From positions 77,537,918 to 77,601,917 of the forward strand of contig OZ038382.1 in assembly GCA_964036045.1 (NCBI GenBank): DNA of 64,000 nucleotides, written 5' to 3'. The position numbers and the translations under genes are program-made. The notes under the pieces are model-generated. The model worked only from the letters and a program-made list of their open reading frames with translations. It did not search any database and was not told where the DNA came from. Source of the DNA: Eutreptiella sp. 'Long Island Sound 2002' (lineage: Eukaryota; Euglenozoa; Euglenophyceae; Eutreptiales; Eutreptiaceae). Positions within the stretch are counted from its first letter, which is position 1. Each line of letters opens with the position of its first letter. This document shows positions 22,040 through 33,118 of the stretch, in pieces.

Positions 22040-24529
22040 ATGGATCCAAGAAAGGAGGACGCCTACGTGAAGACAGCGCCAGCGCCTGAGGCACCGGCAA
22101 GGCCAGCACCTGGCGCTGTACCTTCGGCGGAGCCCTTACATGGGCCAGTGGATGCGGCTGAGGACTCCCTGGATGGACTCCAGACGGCCTTCGGGGCCCT
22201 GTCTGTCGAAGAGGTGGTCGTGGTCAATCAGCCTGTGAAGAGGAAGAGAAGAGAGAGCGAGAAGGATGCTGGAGAAGAAGCAGACGAAGGAGAGGAACAA
22301 GGGCAAGGCCTGACGCATGACCCTACCTTCGAAGGCGCACCAAGCGCTTCTGGCCTCCACGCATCACCCTCTCCTATAACCACCACACTCCCAGCCGCTG
22401 CAACATCCACTTCCACAACCAACCCGACTATGGCAGAGGGCACAGGCTTTACTGGCATGCCTCCCTACCCCGCCTATGGTATGGGCCGACCTACCACTGC
22501 GCTCCATGAGGCAACTACTGCCAGTGAGCCGGTGGCTACCAGCTCTGCGCCGCGATGGTATGCGGCTGAATATCCCCATCCACTACCCGCTACTGGAACC
22601 TATGTGGATGTTCCTGGGTATGCACCTGGCTATGCAACCTTGAGTGGGTTGAGGAGAGGACCTGAATCTCTTGGTGGCAGGAGTAGAGGATCGGGAAGAT
22701 CCTCCAACAGGTCCCTGACGCGGTCGGAGATCAACGAGGTGCTCCGAGGAGCCACTTCAAAAATCGTGGGCGACCTCACTCAAGAAATCCGTGAGAAGCT
22801 GGAGCCCCTGATGATCCCGCCCCAAGCGTCACCTATCTCGGTGGGAATGTCACCCCACCGAGTACAGGCTAACCACCTGGCGGCGGGGTTGACAAATACC
22901 CTGGGGAGCCTGAGGAGTCGACCGATGCCGACCCCTGCAGCCATTCCGAGAAGTCCCTTCGTGCCGAGAACGGGCCAGCCGCCCTACAGCCACGTGACTA
23001 ACTCGACGAGGGCCGAGCTGGACCGGCTGGGGCTAACAGCCTTGAGGGCTATGGTGGACGTAGAGCCTTATGGCTCTAGTGATCTAGGCGGAGACCCCTC
23101 CGATGATGAGCCGCCGTCGATATATTCTTCTTCGCCCTCAGAGGACGATGACCCGGAGGACCCCGAGGACCCAAAGGGTAAGAAGAAGAAGAAGAAGAAG
23201 AAGAAGACCCGACGTCCTGAGGGACGCAGGACTCAGGAGGTGAAGGCTATTGCCACCTCCAAAATCGTGGTGAACCTGCCTGAGTTCACAGGCAAGGACC
23301 TCAGCGAGTTCGCTGAGAATTTTGGCCGGTTTCTACAACTGACCGGCCAAACCCACGCTAGTGGGCGAGTGAAGTGCGATCTGCTCCTGCAGTGCTGCAA
23401 GACCAAGTACCTGGAGAAGCAGGTCAGGCAGATCGTGACTAACTCTGCCACCTTTGCTGATGTGTTGGTTGCCCTGGAGAGGCAGTACCCGACCTACGAA
23501 ACCGACCTCTCTATCAGGGCCGAGATCCAGAACCTGCCCGTGCTGCCCAACAACCCCAAACCTGGCAGGGTCTCTGAGCTGTTGGCTGACCTGGATCACT
23601 GGGCTGGACGACTGACGCCCGGTTCCTACAGCAGCGACGACCTGCTGTTCTGGTTGGTGGCCAAGCTCCCTCGAGAGCTATGGGACGAGTGCCGTTCGAC
23701 GGCGGAGCGCAAGGCTAGATCCCTCCACTACGGGGATCTATGCGTGCTACTCCTGGAGCTGGCGCTGGAGAAAGAGAGCGACCAGTACTTGAACAACTAC
23801 CGTCCTGGTGGTGGAGGTTCTGGAGGCCATGGCAAAGGGTACCAAGGGTCCCGACCTGGGCAGGGGACTACCCCCAAACACGCCCATGCCCGTATTATGG
23901 AGAACGTGAAGGAGCTATTCTGGTGTGATGCCAGAGACGAGCAGGGCCACCTGCAGCACGCCCCTGACTGCGAGCAGCGAGACTGCTTTGTAGTCCAGGG
24001 GAAGCAGCAGGAAAAGAAGACCGGCGCCAAAGCAAAGCTGCCGGATCATTACCGGTGCACCATCACGTGTGCATTCTGCGGTAAGTCGAAGCACTACGAG
24101 GATGAGTGCTACCATAAGCAACGCCTATCAGCGAAGCTTAAGGGTGAAGATCCTGGCAAAGGCTCAGGCAAAGGTGGAGGCAAAGGCAAAGGCAACGACT
24201 CCGGCAAGGGCAAGTCGAAAGGACGTGGTCAAGGACAAGACAAGGGTCAAGGTGGACGAGGAGGAGGCGCTAACCGCCAGCCCGACAACAAGAACAAGCA
24301 CAAGAACGGAGGCAACCCCAACCCTAATCCAGGGGGGAACTCCGAGCCCTCTGGAGGGCAGTCTGGTCCCACCACACGCTCACAAACGCAGGCCCAGCAA
24401 GAACAAGGAGCCAAGCGTGAGCATGAAGGTGGTGATGACGGCAACGCTAAGAAGAGGAGCCGTTTCATGAGGATGGCCCGCAAACTGCGGAACAAGGGGT
24501 TCGAGGTGACCTGTCCCGCGGAGTTCTGA
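22040..24529 (+). CDS. gag: Gag polyprotein of A2
   Basis: An intact 829-codon frame. The start is the first ATG after the primer site and matches A1. An N-terminal Pro/Ala/Ser-rich part is followed by an acidic stretch and a Lys run (about residues 360-395). A capsid-like region begins at about residue 405 (TSKIVVNLPEFTGKDL) with helices typical of retrotransposon Gag. A CCHC zinc knuckle has C677, C680, H685 and C690 with CX2CX4HX4C spacing. The tail is rich in Gly/Lys (nucleic-acid binding). It ends in TGA, after which the same frame continues into pol. The product would form cytoplasmic particles that package element RNA. Confidence 0.92.
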   Translation: MDPRKEDAYVKTAPAPEAPARPAPGAVPSAEPLHGPVDAAEDSLDGLQTAFGALSVEEVVVVNQPVKRKRRESEKDAGEEADEGEEQGQGLTHDPTFEGAPSASGLHASPSPITTTLPAAATSTSTTNPTMAEGTGFTGMPPYPAYGMGRPTTALHEATTASEPVATSSAPRWYAAEYPHPLPATGTYVDVPGYAPGYATLSGLRRGPESLGGRSRGSGRSSNRSLTRSEINEVLRGATSKIVGDLTQEIREKLEPLMIPPQASPISVGMSPHRVQANHLAAGLTNTLGSLRSRPMPTPAAIPRSPFVPRTGQPPYSHVTNSTRAELDRLGLTALRAMVDVEPYGSSDLGGDPSDDEPPSIYSSSPSEDDDPEDPEDPKGKKKKKKKKKTRRPEGRRTQEVKAIATSKIVVNLPEFTGKDLSEFAENFGRFLQLTGQTHASGRVKCDLLLQCCKTKYLEKQVRQIVTNSATFADVLVALERQYPTYETDLSIRAEIQNLPVLPNNPKPGRVSELLADLDHWAGRLTPGSYSSDDLLFWLVAKLPRELWDECRSTAERKARSLHYGDLCVLLLELALEKESDQYLNNYRPGGGGSGGHGKGYQGSRPGQGTTPKHAHARIMENVKELFWCDARDEQGHLQHAPDCEQRDCFVVQGKQQEKKTGAKAKLPDHYRCTITCAFCGKSKHYEDECYHKQRLSAKLKGEDPGKGSGKGGGKGKGNDSGKGKSKGRGQGQDKGQGGRGGGANRQPDNKNKHKNGGNPNPNPGGNSEPSGGQSGPTTRSQTQAQQEQGAKREHEGGDDGNAKKRSRFMRMARKLRNKGFEVTCPAEF
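24527..24529 (+). promoter_or_regulatory. Gag stop UGA-CGG, likely readthrough site
   Basis: The frame stays open straight through this codon into protease with no frame change (GAG TTC TGA CGG GAA). UGA followed by CGG is a known leaky context in plant RNA viruses. A weak hairpin (ACCC...GGGT arms) can form about 20 nt downstream. A1 has the same stop and context at 4910-4912. Confidence 0.7.
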
Positions 24530-27500
24530 CGGGAACGCTCCGGTGGCACCCAGGACCTGGTCTTTTGGGTACGTATTATCCGACTAGGGGGACGCGAATA
24601 CCTGGGGGTATTGGACACTGGCGCCACCATATCTATAGTGGCCAAGAAAATTTTACCTTGTGGGAGCCTGAAGAACACCATGACCACCGCTGCTATACGC
24701 ATGGGGGATGGACATGTGGTGCACAGCTGCGGGGACTGTGAAGTGGAGGTACCTATGGGCTCCCGGACTATCGCCCATCGGTTCTATGTGATGGACACTG
24801 AGGCCTTCGACTTTGTACTGGGTACTGACTTCTTCGTACAGCACTCCAAGATACAATCCCTGACGCTGCAAGCGCCCTACCTCCTCTACGTGCACCAAGG
24901 CAGTGGCAGAGAGTCTGTGCCACCGGAGCAGTCAGAACATACCTGGAGTTACCTGAGACTATCGAAGGAGGAGCCCTCGAACATGATGGCGGCCTCCAAA
25001 ACTGAGGACTATCAACTATTGGGGGAAGTCCTAGACCAAGGTCTGAAGGAGTTGGGTTACTCTCGGGAAGACCTAAGTGTGGAGCTGTTCGCCAGCGACA
25101 AGCAGCATGTACTGGACCTATACTGCAGCAAGGGGAAGAACTGCAGCTACAAATTTTACTGGCCCTCTTTCGGGATGGCCTACGGGAACCCCAGATTCAG
25201 CGAACTGGGGAAGGTGCTGACCAAGGTGGCCTTGGAACGTTCCCGTATGGTCCTGTGTTCTCCCGATCGGGGAGCCCATGGGGGCAACGAGTACTGGCGA
25301 AACCTCCTGGACAGGCTGACTATCAGCTCTGTTCGTTTGCCTGATGAGGCCATCTACGTGCCTCTCGGACGCAAGACGCCTATCGGGAAGCCCGGATGGG
25401 GGAGTATGCTCACCGTGGTGGACGGAGGTCTTACCTCCATTCCCTGGGAGGATCTGGACCCGACTCTGGTCCAGGCTATACAACGAGAAAGCGATGGACT
25501 CGCCTTGGATGACTTGAAGGATCGCCTACGACCTCAAGATGCTGTTGAGACTACACCCGGAGGAGATGAGTACGTCGTGACTGACACCAACGCCCCCAAC
25601 TCTCCCTGTCATGTACCTGTTCCTGATGGAGTCTCTGAGTGTGGACTATCTGAGCTACCTAGCTCTATCCACTCAGAAGACGAAACTGAGCACGACGCCT
25701 TCTTCGTGCAGACCTGTGTCGAGGAAGTGGAGAACGCCGAGTACGTCGCCCCACTAAAACCCCTACTCTCCATGAGGGTGGAAGACCCCGTGGACGAGGA
25801 GCTGGACCCTCGATCCAGGCTCAGGGAGTATGTGGATTCCAAGAGGAAGTTGGTGGCGAAAAAGCTATGCTACGCGAAGCCTACCCGCAGCTCATGGCCA
25901 CTGAAGCAAGGACGTATGGGAGACCTATCCCAATTGAAGGAGGACCTCGAACAGAAGATCACCACCTGGCAAAGGGAGGTAGATCTTAAGCTCATGAAGA
26001 GCGTGTGGGGCGCCCATGTGAGGACCCCAGAGGAGGACGACCTCTCGGAGGAATGTGTATGTGAACTGCCTCGAGCGTGCCTATGTTGCCATCGTCCATC
26101 GGAGATGGTTGAACAAGACCTTCTATATGCCTACCAAGGGCTGAAGGATACTACCACGGGAAAAGAGTCGGTGGAGGACCACCTCCCGACGTCTATTACT
26201 CAGGGGGCAAGCAACTTACACTCTGACGAGGACATGGAGGACAAGATCAAGATATTGGACCCGCGGGTACAGAAGCTTATAAGGACCTATCTGGAGGTGT
26301 TCGGAGAACTACCCCCTCCAGCCTGATGTGACAAGCTGGTACAGATGGACCTCAAGCTGAAACCCGAGTTCGTGGGTCACAAGATCCGGAGGAGACCCTA
26401 TCCAGCTCCTAAAGAGCAGGCCGATGAGATTGAGCGACAGATACAAGAATGTATCGACGCTGGCCTAGTCCTGGAGTACAAGGATTGAGACTACCCCCTA
26501 CACTGCAGCCCCTGTTTCCTGGTGGCTAAACCTGGGTCTACAGCCAAACGGCTGGTAGTGGACTACGGAGAGCTGAACAGGAAGACGCTGAACCACTCAG
26601 GGTCCATTCCCAATATGGAGTCTACCCTGGAGAAGATAGCCTCCTGCCGCTACAAGACCAAGATGGACAAGAGGAGCGGATTCTGGCAAGTGGACCTGAC
26701 GCCCAACGCACAGGAACTACTGGCCTTCATCACCCCTCAGGAGAGGGTGTTCAAGTGGAAGGTTATGCCGTTTGGCGTGGCTAACGCACCCGCTCTATTC
26801 CAGGAGCTGATGAACAAGATCTTGTCCATCCTACGAAGGAGACCTAAGGTGCAGGAGCTCATATCCCGTGGTGCCCAGATGGAGGCTCACATCGACGATG
26901 TATGCCTCGGGACCAATACCCAGGAGGATCACCTAATCCTCTTGGGTGAGTTCTTTGCGGTCTGCCAGGAGAACCACACACGACTCAAGCTGGAGAAGTG
27001 TGAGTTCATGCAGGAGACCATGCAGTACCTGGGGTTTGACGTTGGCTATGGGTGGTGGACCCCAGCGGCCTCTAAGGCCAAACCCCTGATGGATGCCAAA
27101 GTACGACACCAAGACCCCAAGAAAGGACTTCATGATGTACGCAGTTTCATTGGGGCGTGCAACTTCTATCGCCGCCACATCAAAAACTTCACCTATACCA
27201 GCGCCGTACTGACGGACTGGATCAAGAACAGTACTACTTGGCGCTGGGGCCCACAAGAGCAACAAGCGTTTGACGAGCTCAAAGACAAGGTAGCCAACGC
27301 TAAATGCTTGGGCGTGCCTAGGGCACAGAGGGAGGTTATCCTGGTGACCGACGCCAGCAATGGGGGCGGTGGTGGAACGTTGTTCCAATGGCAGGCACTA
27401 GAGAAGGAGGAGTTCGACTCGGCCATTTCCCAATGGGGGACGGAAGGTCTCAACCGAGATGGAACCCTCAAGCACAGCTACCCTGACGACAAGTGGGTCC

Positions 27501-29464
27501 TAGTACCTCTGGGCCACTGGAACTGGAAGTGGAACCAGGCCAGGGGGAACTACTCCACCTATGAGCAGGAATTGCTCGCGGGTATGCTGGTGCTATCCTC
27601 ACAAGCACGACTGTTGGGGAGTAACCCTGTGGTCTGGCTGTGCGACCAAGAACCGGTCCGCAGTTTCCAGAAGGGTCCCCCACCTGAGAAGGCCAAGCTA
27701 CGGCGCTGGTGGACCTACCTCAGTCAACTACGGCTGACGGTACACCATATCCAGGGAGTGAAGAACGAGTGTGCCGACTACATCAGCCGCAACAACTTCG
27801 ACGCCCTGATTGGTGCCCGGTCTGAAGCGCTGGCTAAGGAGGCGTTCAGCCGTATGGACGTCCACTTGGACCTCAACATGACGATGATACGCCCCCTGGA
27901 TGGACTCCAACAATCGGAGTACCTGAAAGAGTTCGGGGATATCTACAGGCGCCTGGAGAAACGCCTTGAACCCCTCCTGGTCAACCAAGACCAGTGGAAG
28001 AGGGACAAGAGCTACCTATGGCACGAGGACCGTATTGTGGTGCCTAGTGACCGAGTCCCAGCGCTGCTGAAGTGGACCCATGAGTCCAGTGGTCATGTGG
28101 GTGCTGACCGCACCCTGAGCCTGTTCAAGCAGTGGTTCCACACTACGTGGACTGACGACCAACTGCGGAAAACCCTCCAGCCTATCGTGGACAAGTGCCC
28201 GTGCAGGTCCTGTAAACCAGGGGATATCAGGGACAGAGGTCTCTACTCGACCCTGCCCATCCCTCACTGTGCTAACAGTGTTCTATACGTGGACTACACG
28301 GAGATGCCGAAGTTCGGGGGCTCTGACTTCGCCCTCGTGGTAACCTGTGGGTTGACCAGGTTTACCAGGGTGTTCCCATGTACCAAGCACATTACCGGGG
28401 AGGAGACTATCAAGATACTCCTGGAGGAGTGGTTTTGTGTCTATGGGGCGCCCAAGGAGATCAACTCCGATGAGGACGTACGAGTACGCTCAGATACTGG
28501 CTGGTACAAGAGGGTCCTGAGATCCCTCAATGTCCAGGTGTCTACGGGGATTCCCTACTCTCACACGAGCAACCCCCTATGTGAGTGACAGATCCGTGTC
28601 CTGAAGGAGAACGTACGGATATGGTGCAAAACCGAACGCACCAGAGACTGGGTGAGACTACTCCCCGTCATATCCTTGATGATGAACTCCCAAGAGAGTT
28701 CAGCTACTGGCTGCTCGCCCCATGAGCTATTTCTAGGGCGCCCGGCATGGTTCCTACATGCCCCCTATCCAGAGGACACCCATTCTTCTGTGGGTGAATG
28801 GGTCCAAGAGCAACAAGTGAAGGTGGACAAGGCCAAGGCTATGCTCCAGAGAGTGAGGGAGCGTCAGTGGAACAAGAAGAACAAGCACCGAGTACCGGCC
28901 ACCTACCAAGAGGGGGACTGGGTGCTGGTGCACCACAGTCGACTACCCGCCTGGCCACGCTCTACCAGCGATGACCCATACTTCGGGCCGTACAAGATTC
29001 TATCAGTGGATGGACACCGTATCACCGTGCGGTGTTCTCCCCGTCTAGGGGGGACCCTGGTGTGCGCTGCTCAACACCTGAAGCGCTACTATGATCCTGA
29101 AGACCTCTGTGGGGAGGAGTGGGAGCTGAACGACGAGGAAATCGCCGCTCTGGACCTACAAGGGGCTGCCAGCCCTATGGAAGTTGAAGGTGAACTCCCC
29201 GACATGAACGCCGAGGAGATGGCTAAGGAAGGCTTCTACCTGGTGAAGTCTGTCCTACGCCACCGCTATCGCCAGGGTTGGCGCTTCCTCACCCTCTGGG
29301 AAGGGTTTGCAGTCGAAGAGGCCACCTGGGAGGCCTTCTCTGCATTTGTTCTACCTGAGGGACGCCTAAACTCAGTTCTGGTTGACTACTTGTCCCAGAA
29401 CAACCTTGGTGAGTTGCTGAGGCTCGCTGAGACGCTTGCCTCCAAGACTAAAGCTAGGGACTGA
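24530..29464 (+). pseudogene. pol: Pol polyprotein of A2, interrupted by three stops
   Basis: Domains in order: retropepsin (LDTGAT at about 24611 and VLGTDF near 24817); an extra domain at about 25060-25370 with VELFASDKQ, YGNPRFSELG and MVLCSPD; RT at about 26340-27190 with HIDD at 26888-26899; RNase H (TDAS near 27350, YEQELLAG, LCDQE); integrase with an HHCC finger (about 28080-28215) and a D-D-35-E core; and a C-terminal chromodomain (YLVKSVLRH, LTLWEGF, ATWEAF; about 29240-29400). TGA stops interrupt it at 26324-26326, 26486-26488 and 28586-28588. The last falls immediately after the catalytic Glu. The frame is otherwise unbroken, so loss of function looks recent. Confidence 0.93.
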
Positions 29465-30404
29465 ACCGTACCCTTACCTGCCAAAGCGTATGTGTGAGTG
29501 TGCTAGTCCTAAGGTCCTGAGAGCAAGCCGCAGAAGTGGTGTCCTAATTATACCCAAGTCTGCACGCTTGCTAAACCTGGAGGGTTGGCTTATTGATGCC
29601 ACGGGGTACGCCCCCGGTCTCCCCTCCCCTAAGCGCCCAATTTCTGTGCTGGCGCAAAACCTTTGGGGAATACCCAGCGTACTAATCCAGGTATTGTTTT
29701 CCCTACCTATCTGTCTACTACAGGGAGGGGTGGCCAAAAGCTATGAAGGCATGAAAACGCCGTTTTGCTAAGTGGCCAAAACACTGACCTAACCACTGCC
29801 ACAGCCCACCAACCCTGCTAAAATTGCAGGAAACGGGTGGGACAGTGACACACGCACTACAGGTCCTACACACCCTACAGTGGCACCATCCTGGTGGGCG
29901 AGCACTGATGCAACTGGCTCAAGCCCCCACTCAGGACTACCACTCCTACACGCACACTCTACTGGGCGTTGCGAAGGCGAAGGTCTCATGGGTCCTAGCG
30001 ACCCTCCTGTGAAATGACAAGAGAACACAGCGCTGCTAAGCAACTGTGGCCTAACAGGGGACGCCACAACGCGTTTCCCCTGCTAGGGCTTGGAGGGAAG
30101 AGGTGCTCTTGTGTGCACGGCGCAGATGTTGATGGAGTCGGACTCCCTGCTCTGCCACAGGCAGAGGGGAGTTACTTGTTTGTGTGATCTGCGCCCTTGT
30201 TTAGCAGGGCATGAAAAAAATGGTATGCTGCTGCACCAATCACCCTACCTGCCCACCTGTAAAACAAAGGCAAATGAAGGGGCGTTTGCGGCGGAAGAAC
30301 CAAGCCACTCTCCACGTATTATACGCTTCTCAGAGTGACCTATAATACACTGTCCGCAAACACGCTGGAGGACCAGCTAACCCTGTCAAGCAAGCAAGCT
30401 TTAA

Positions 30405-30445
30405 GGGACTCCTCAGGTTCTCTTAAAGAACGTACCGAGGAGCCC
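30405..30445 (+). ncRNA. Conserved hairpin 1 in A2 3' region
   Basis: The outer arms are CTCCTC (30409-30414) and GAGGAG (30437-30442), extended by GGG/CCC. The inner arms are GTTCT and AGAAC around CTTAA. In B1 the arm pair reads CTCCAC/GTGGAG, a compensating change. Confidence 0.65.
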
Positions 30446-30573
30446 CTGTGTAGCCTAAACAAGGTTTACCGTGCGCACTTCGCGTGGCCTACCCTTGAAT
30501 GTGTGTGTGAACGCGCGAGCATGCACTTGTGTCATGGGCAAACCTGCCCATCTTACGCCAATCACGTACTCCA

Positions 30574-30594
30574 CCAGGGGGTGGCCCCGCCTGG
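30574..30594 (+). ncRNA. Conserved hairpin 2 in A2 3' region
   Basis: CCAGGGGG pairs with CCCCGCCTGG with a bulge. The B1 counterpart at 42407-42428 pairs CCAGGAGG with CCTCCTGG. Confidence 0.55.
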
Positions 30595-30620
30595 GCTTAC
30601 TCACCTTACCTACCGCTGGA

Positions 30621-31715
30621 GAGAGAGAGCAAGTAAGGGGCGCACGCGAAGAACGTTGCTAGGCACTTGTGTGTATGTCTAATCACCCTGATCTGACCGC
30701 TAATCATCTGCAATCTTTCTAATCAATCCCTCTATCGCGTCCTATCGTTGTTAGCGCTGCTACAAGACTCGTTCACGGAGACACGAGACGAGCAATGTGT
30801 ATGCCGCATACGAGACGAGCATGCCTGTAGTTTATACCTGATTCATTGAAGTCTTTTTCGTTGAATTTCGAATTCTTGAATTTTCGATACTTCTATTAGT
30901 GTGGGTGGAATCTGTATGTTTATTTATTAATGTGTGTCTCGTCATTTTCAAGACTACGTGAGACATACGTTTATAATTCCATTATTTCTCCATTTTCCGG
31001 CGCTTCGCTAGGAGCCGCTCCTGCGCGCCGCCATTTTATGCGTATGAATTTCTGGATTTAAAAAAATCCAGAGATGACTATAATTTTTATAAAAATGTGC
31101 TTCTGATGCACAATTGGATTCTGCTCAGGTGTGTTGTTTCAGAAAAATTCTAGGCCGTCATTTGACGGATTTTGATGTCGTCGCTTCGTTTTTGCGTGGA
31201 TTCGTCCATAATTCTCCCATTCCTGCCTCTGCAGATACCCACGCGCAGCCTCGCTGAGTAGGCCGTGTTCGGGCCGAAACGCAGGTGCCTGGAGAGACTG
31301 AGCAGAACACAAGACCCCACCAAGGGGCAAATTAATTTCTTTTACGACTCCCCTCGCCCTAAGATAGGTCACAGGTCGCCAGCAGGTTTACGAGAACCCA
31401 TGCGAGTGTGTATATTGTGTCTTGCGTTGGGTTTGTGTCGCGCTGCGTATTGGAGGGAGGGATGCACATGCACATGTTTTGGCATGGTCCCAAACTAACC
31501 AAACCAAGCCACAGGAGCCCCGGCAGCGCCATGAGCGCTTAGTCTTCTGTAGGAAATGTTACAAACAGAGCAGCGAAAGAGCGCCAGCCATGGTGAGCGC
31601 CCATTTTTCTGTGTGAGGGATACTATAGGTATTTTAAAGTAGATGTGGAAACCAAGGAAAGGCCAAGAAAAATTCCCTTTTTCCCAAAATGCGACAGTGG
31701 TGGCCACCACAGCAC
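30621..31715 (+). other. Remaining 3' interior of A2, no gene seen
   Basis: AT-richer sequence without a supported frame. There is no envelope-like frame between pol and the 3' LTR. Confidence 0.55.
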
Positions 31716-31723
31716 AAGGGGGG
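31716..31723 (+). promoter_or_regulatory. Polypurine tract of A2
   Basis: AAGGGGGG lies immediately before the 3' LTR. B1 has a similar GGGGGG run in the same place (43733-43738). Confidence 0.8.
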
Positions 31724-32521
31724 AGTAAGAAAAAGTGCTTTTCCATTGCTTTGAGGCATACTCTAGTTGTATCAGAGATGCACTGAGCATCCATGCATTT
31801 CTATCTTAGTATTGGTCCCAGCAAAACTGGTGATAACACATTTTGACCTATGGAACCAAACACCCAATCAGGATATGGAGTGGACCCCTTAATCCCCTTT
31901 CAATGTGAGGCAAATCATCTTTTCCTGAGTTGACTGAGAACTGACATAACCAAAGCAGAGTCTATGAATTTATCTATGTTTTTCCATGAATTCTTAGCTA
32001 TCCTAGTGGTATGCACCCTAGGGGGCTGGGCACCTCTTTTTGAGAGGTCCTGGGTTCAATTCCTGGTCAGCCCAGCTAAGTAGGAAGATCCCATGTGACA
32101 TGGCAGTGACCTCATCGCCACATGCCCTGCCACCTCAGCACATATGGGACCCAAAACAAAGAGTGCACATCTCCTGAGATGGCACTATGGAGAGAGAGTG
32201 ACCATGGGGCAGTTTTCCAACTCTTTTCCAAAACATTTTAGCTATCTTTGTGAATATGCATTCCGATTTGACCTGAGTTGCAGTTTCTGTGAATATCCAA
32301 TCATCTTTCACTGTTTACACTGCAGCCGTTCATGCTTTGATCCTGATTCTCTTCTCCTTGCATACTATTGGCTTGGGCTATCCTGGATTGACTTGGATTT
32401 ACTGTATTTCAATAAACAAAAGCTTTTCATCTCCAAAAACAAGCAGCAGGAAACCCTACAGCAACAACAAGCAGCAGGAGAAGCAAAAAAACACAGTGCT
32501 GAAACCACTATAAACTTTTCT
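31724..32521 (+). repeat. 3' LTR of A2 (798 bp)
   Basis: Nearly identical to 21145-21940. It starts AGTAAG and ends TTTTCT, followed by the target duplication CGGTA. It carries its own tRNA-like segment at 31994-32079 (B-box at 32053-32063). Confidence 0.94.
31994..32079 (+). other. tRNA-like segment inside A2 3' LTR
   Basis: Same as the segment at 21415-21500, with closing arms TTAGCT and AGCTAA intact. Confidence 0.6.
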
Positions 32522-32526
32522 CGGTA

Positions 32527-32858
32527 TGCAGAGCCAGCCGGCAGCACACCAGCAGTAATCTAATTTATATATTCTGAAGAGTTGTACATTAGCACTAATT
32601 TTTTGCCCTGCACCCATTACACAAAAAAAAAATGTAGTCCACGTTGTGTGTTGTGCTCTGCTGCTTGACTGCAAGGTACCACTGCCCTCCCCCACCCCGC
32701 GCAGATTAGAAAATTCTTTTCTGAAAACGTCTGAGTGTCTATTTTGGAGAGAGGTCACTTAGGACTTCTGGCACCCCCCTCCCAAGCAGGATGCAGCGCA
32801 GTGCCCCTCGTCTGCTGTTTCAGGACAAACCCTGGTGGGTTCAGCCTTAGGAGGGGAG
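32527..32858. other. Host DNA between A2 and host repeat copy B, no gene seen
   Basis: About 330 bp with an A-run near 32622 and no supported frame. Confidence 0.5.
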
Positions 32859-33118
32859 TGCAATGGGTACATGCCCTAATAGGAGCCTGTGTTACGGTGA
32901 CCAATTAGTTCTGAATATTTTGTGTCAAGTGCTTTACAGAAAAAGTATTATGTGTCAGTGCGGGGGCCAGAAGATACATTCTATCCGCTGGCGCTTGCGC
33001 GTCGCGAGTGTCTGTATTTTAGTGTACAGAGGTGCAGGATTTTATTGTTAAATTGTTGGTTCTTAAAGGGGATTTCCAGTGAGAACGAAATCTCTTGCAA
33101 TTGAGGGTATACAGGTAC
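32859..33118 (+). repeat. Host repeat copy B, left half
   Basis: It matches 9150-9410. It ends in GGTAC, one side of the B1 target duplication. The right half resumes at 44449. Confidence 0.8.

Larger units (their letters stand above)
29632..30620 (+). other. Conserved 3' untranslated region of A2
   Basis: There is no coding frame here. It is nevertheless clearly similar to 41530-42445 of element B1, starting from GCGCCCAATTTCTGTGCTGG. The conserved blocks include TAACAGGGACGCCAC, GCTTGGAGGGAAG and GTGCGCATTTCGCGTGGCC-like sequences. The LTRs of the two families are less alike than this region. It probably acts as RNA, for packaging, export or translation; that is inference. Confidence 0.75.
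21145..32521 (+). mobile_element. Element A2: nearly complete Ty3/gypsy-like chromodomain retrotransposon (11.4 kb)
   Basis: CGGTA flanks both ends (21140-21144 and 32522-32526) as a 5-bp target duplication. The order is LTR, primer site, gag, stop, pol (protease, extra domain, RT, RNase H, integrase, chromodomain), a 2.2-kb untranslated region, purine tract, LTR. All coding parts share one frame from 22040 to 29464. I count about eight substitutions and a 2-base indel between the LTRs by eye, so the insertion is fairly recent. Three nonsense codons in pol make it defective. Confidence 0.95.

Noticed and set aside
26324-28588. All three extra stops in A2 pol are TGA, suggesting UGA might be a sense codon
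   Set aside because: The matching codons in A1 and B1 encode Ser, Gly and Arg, so no single amino acid fits. A1 and B1 also carry TAA or TAG defects. Ordinary nonsense decay explains it.
29465-31715. Possible envelope gene between pol and the 3' LTR of A2
   Set aside because: No frame of adequate length or with signal and membrane segments is present.
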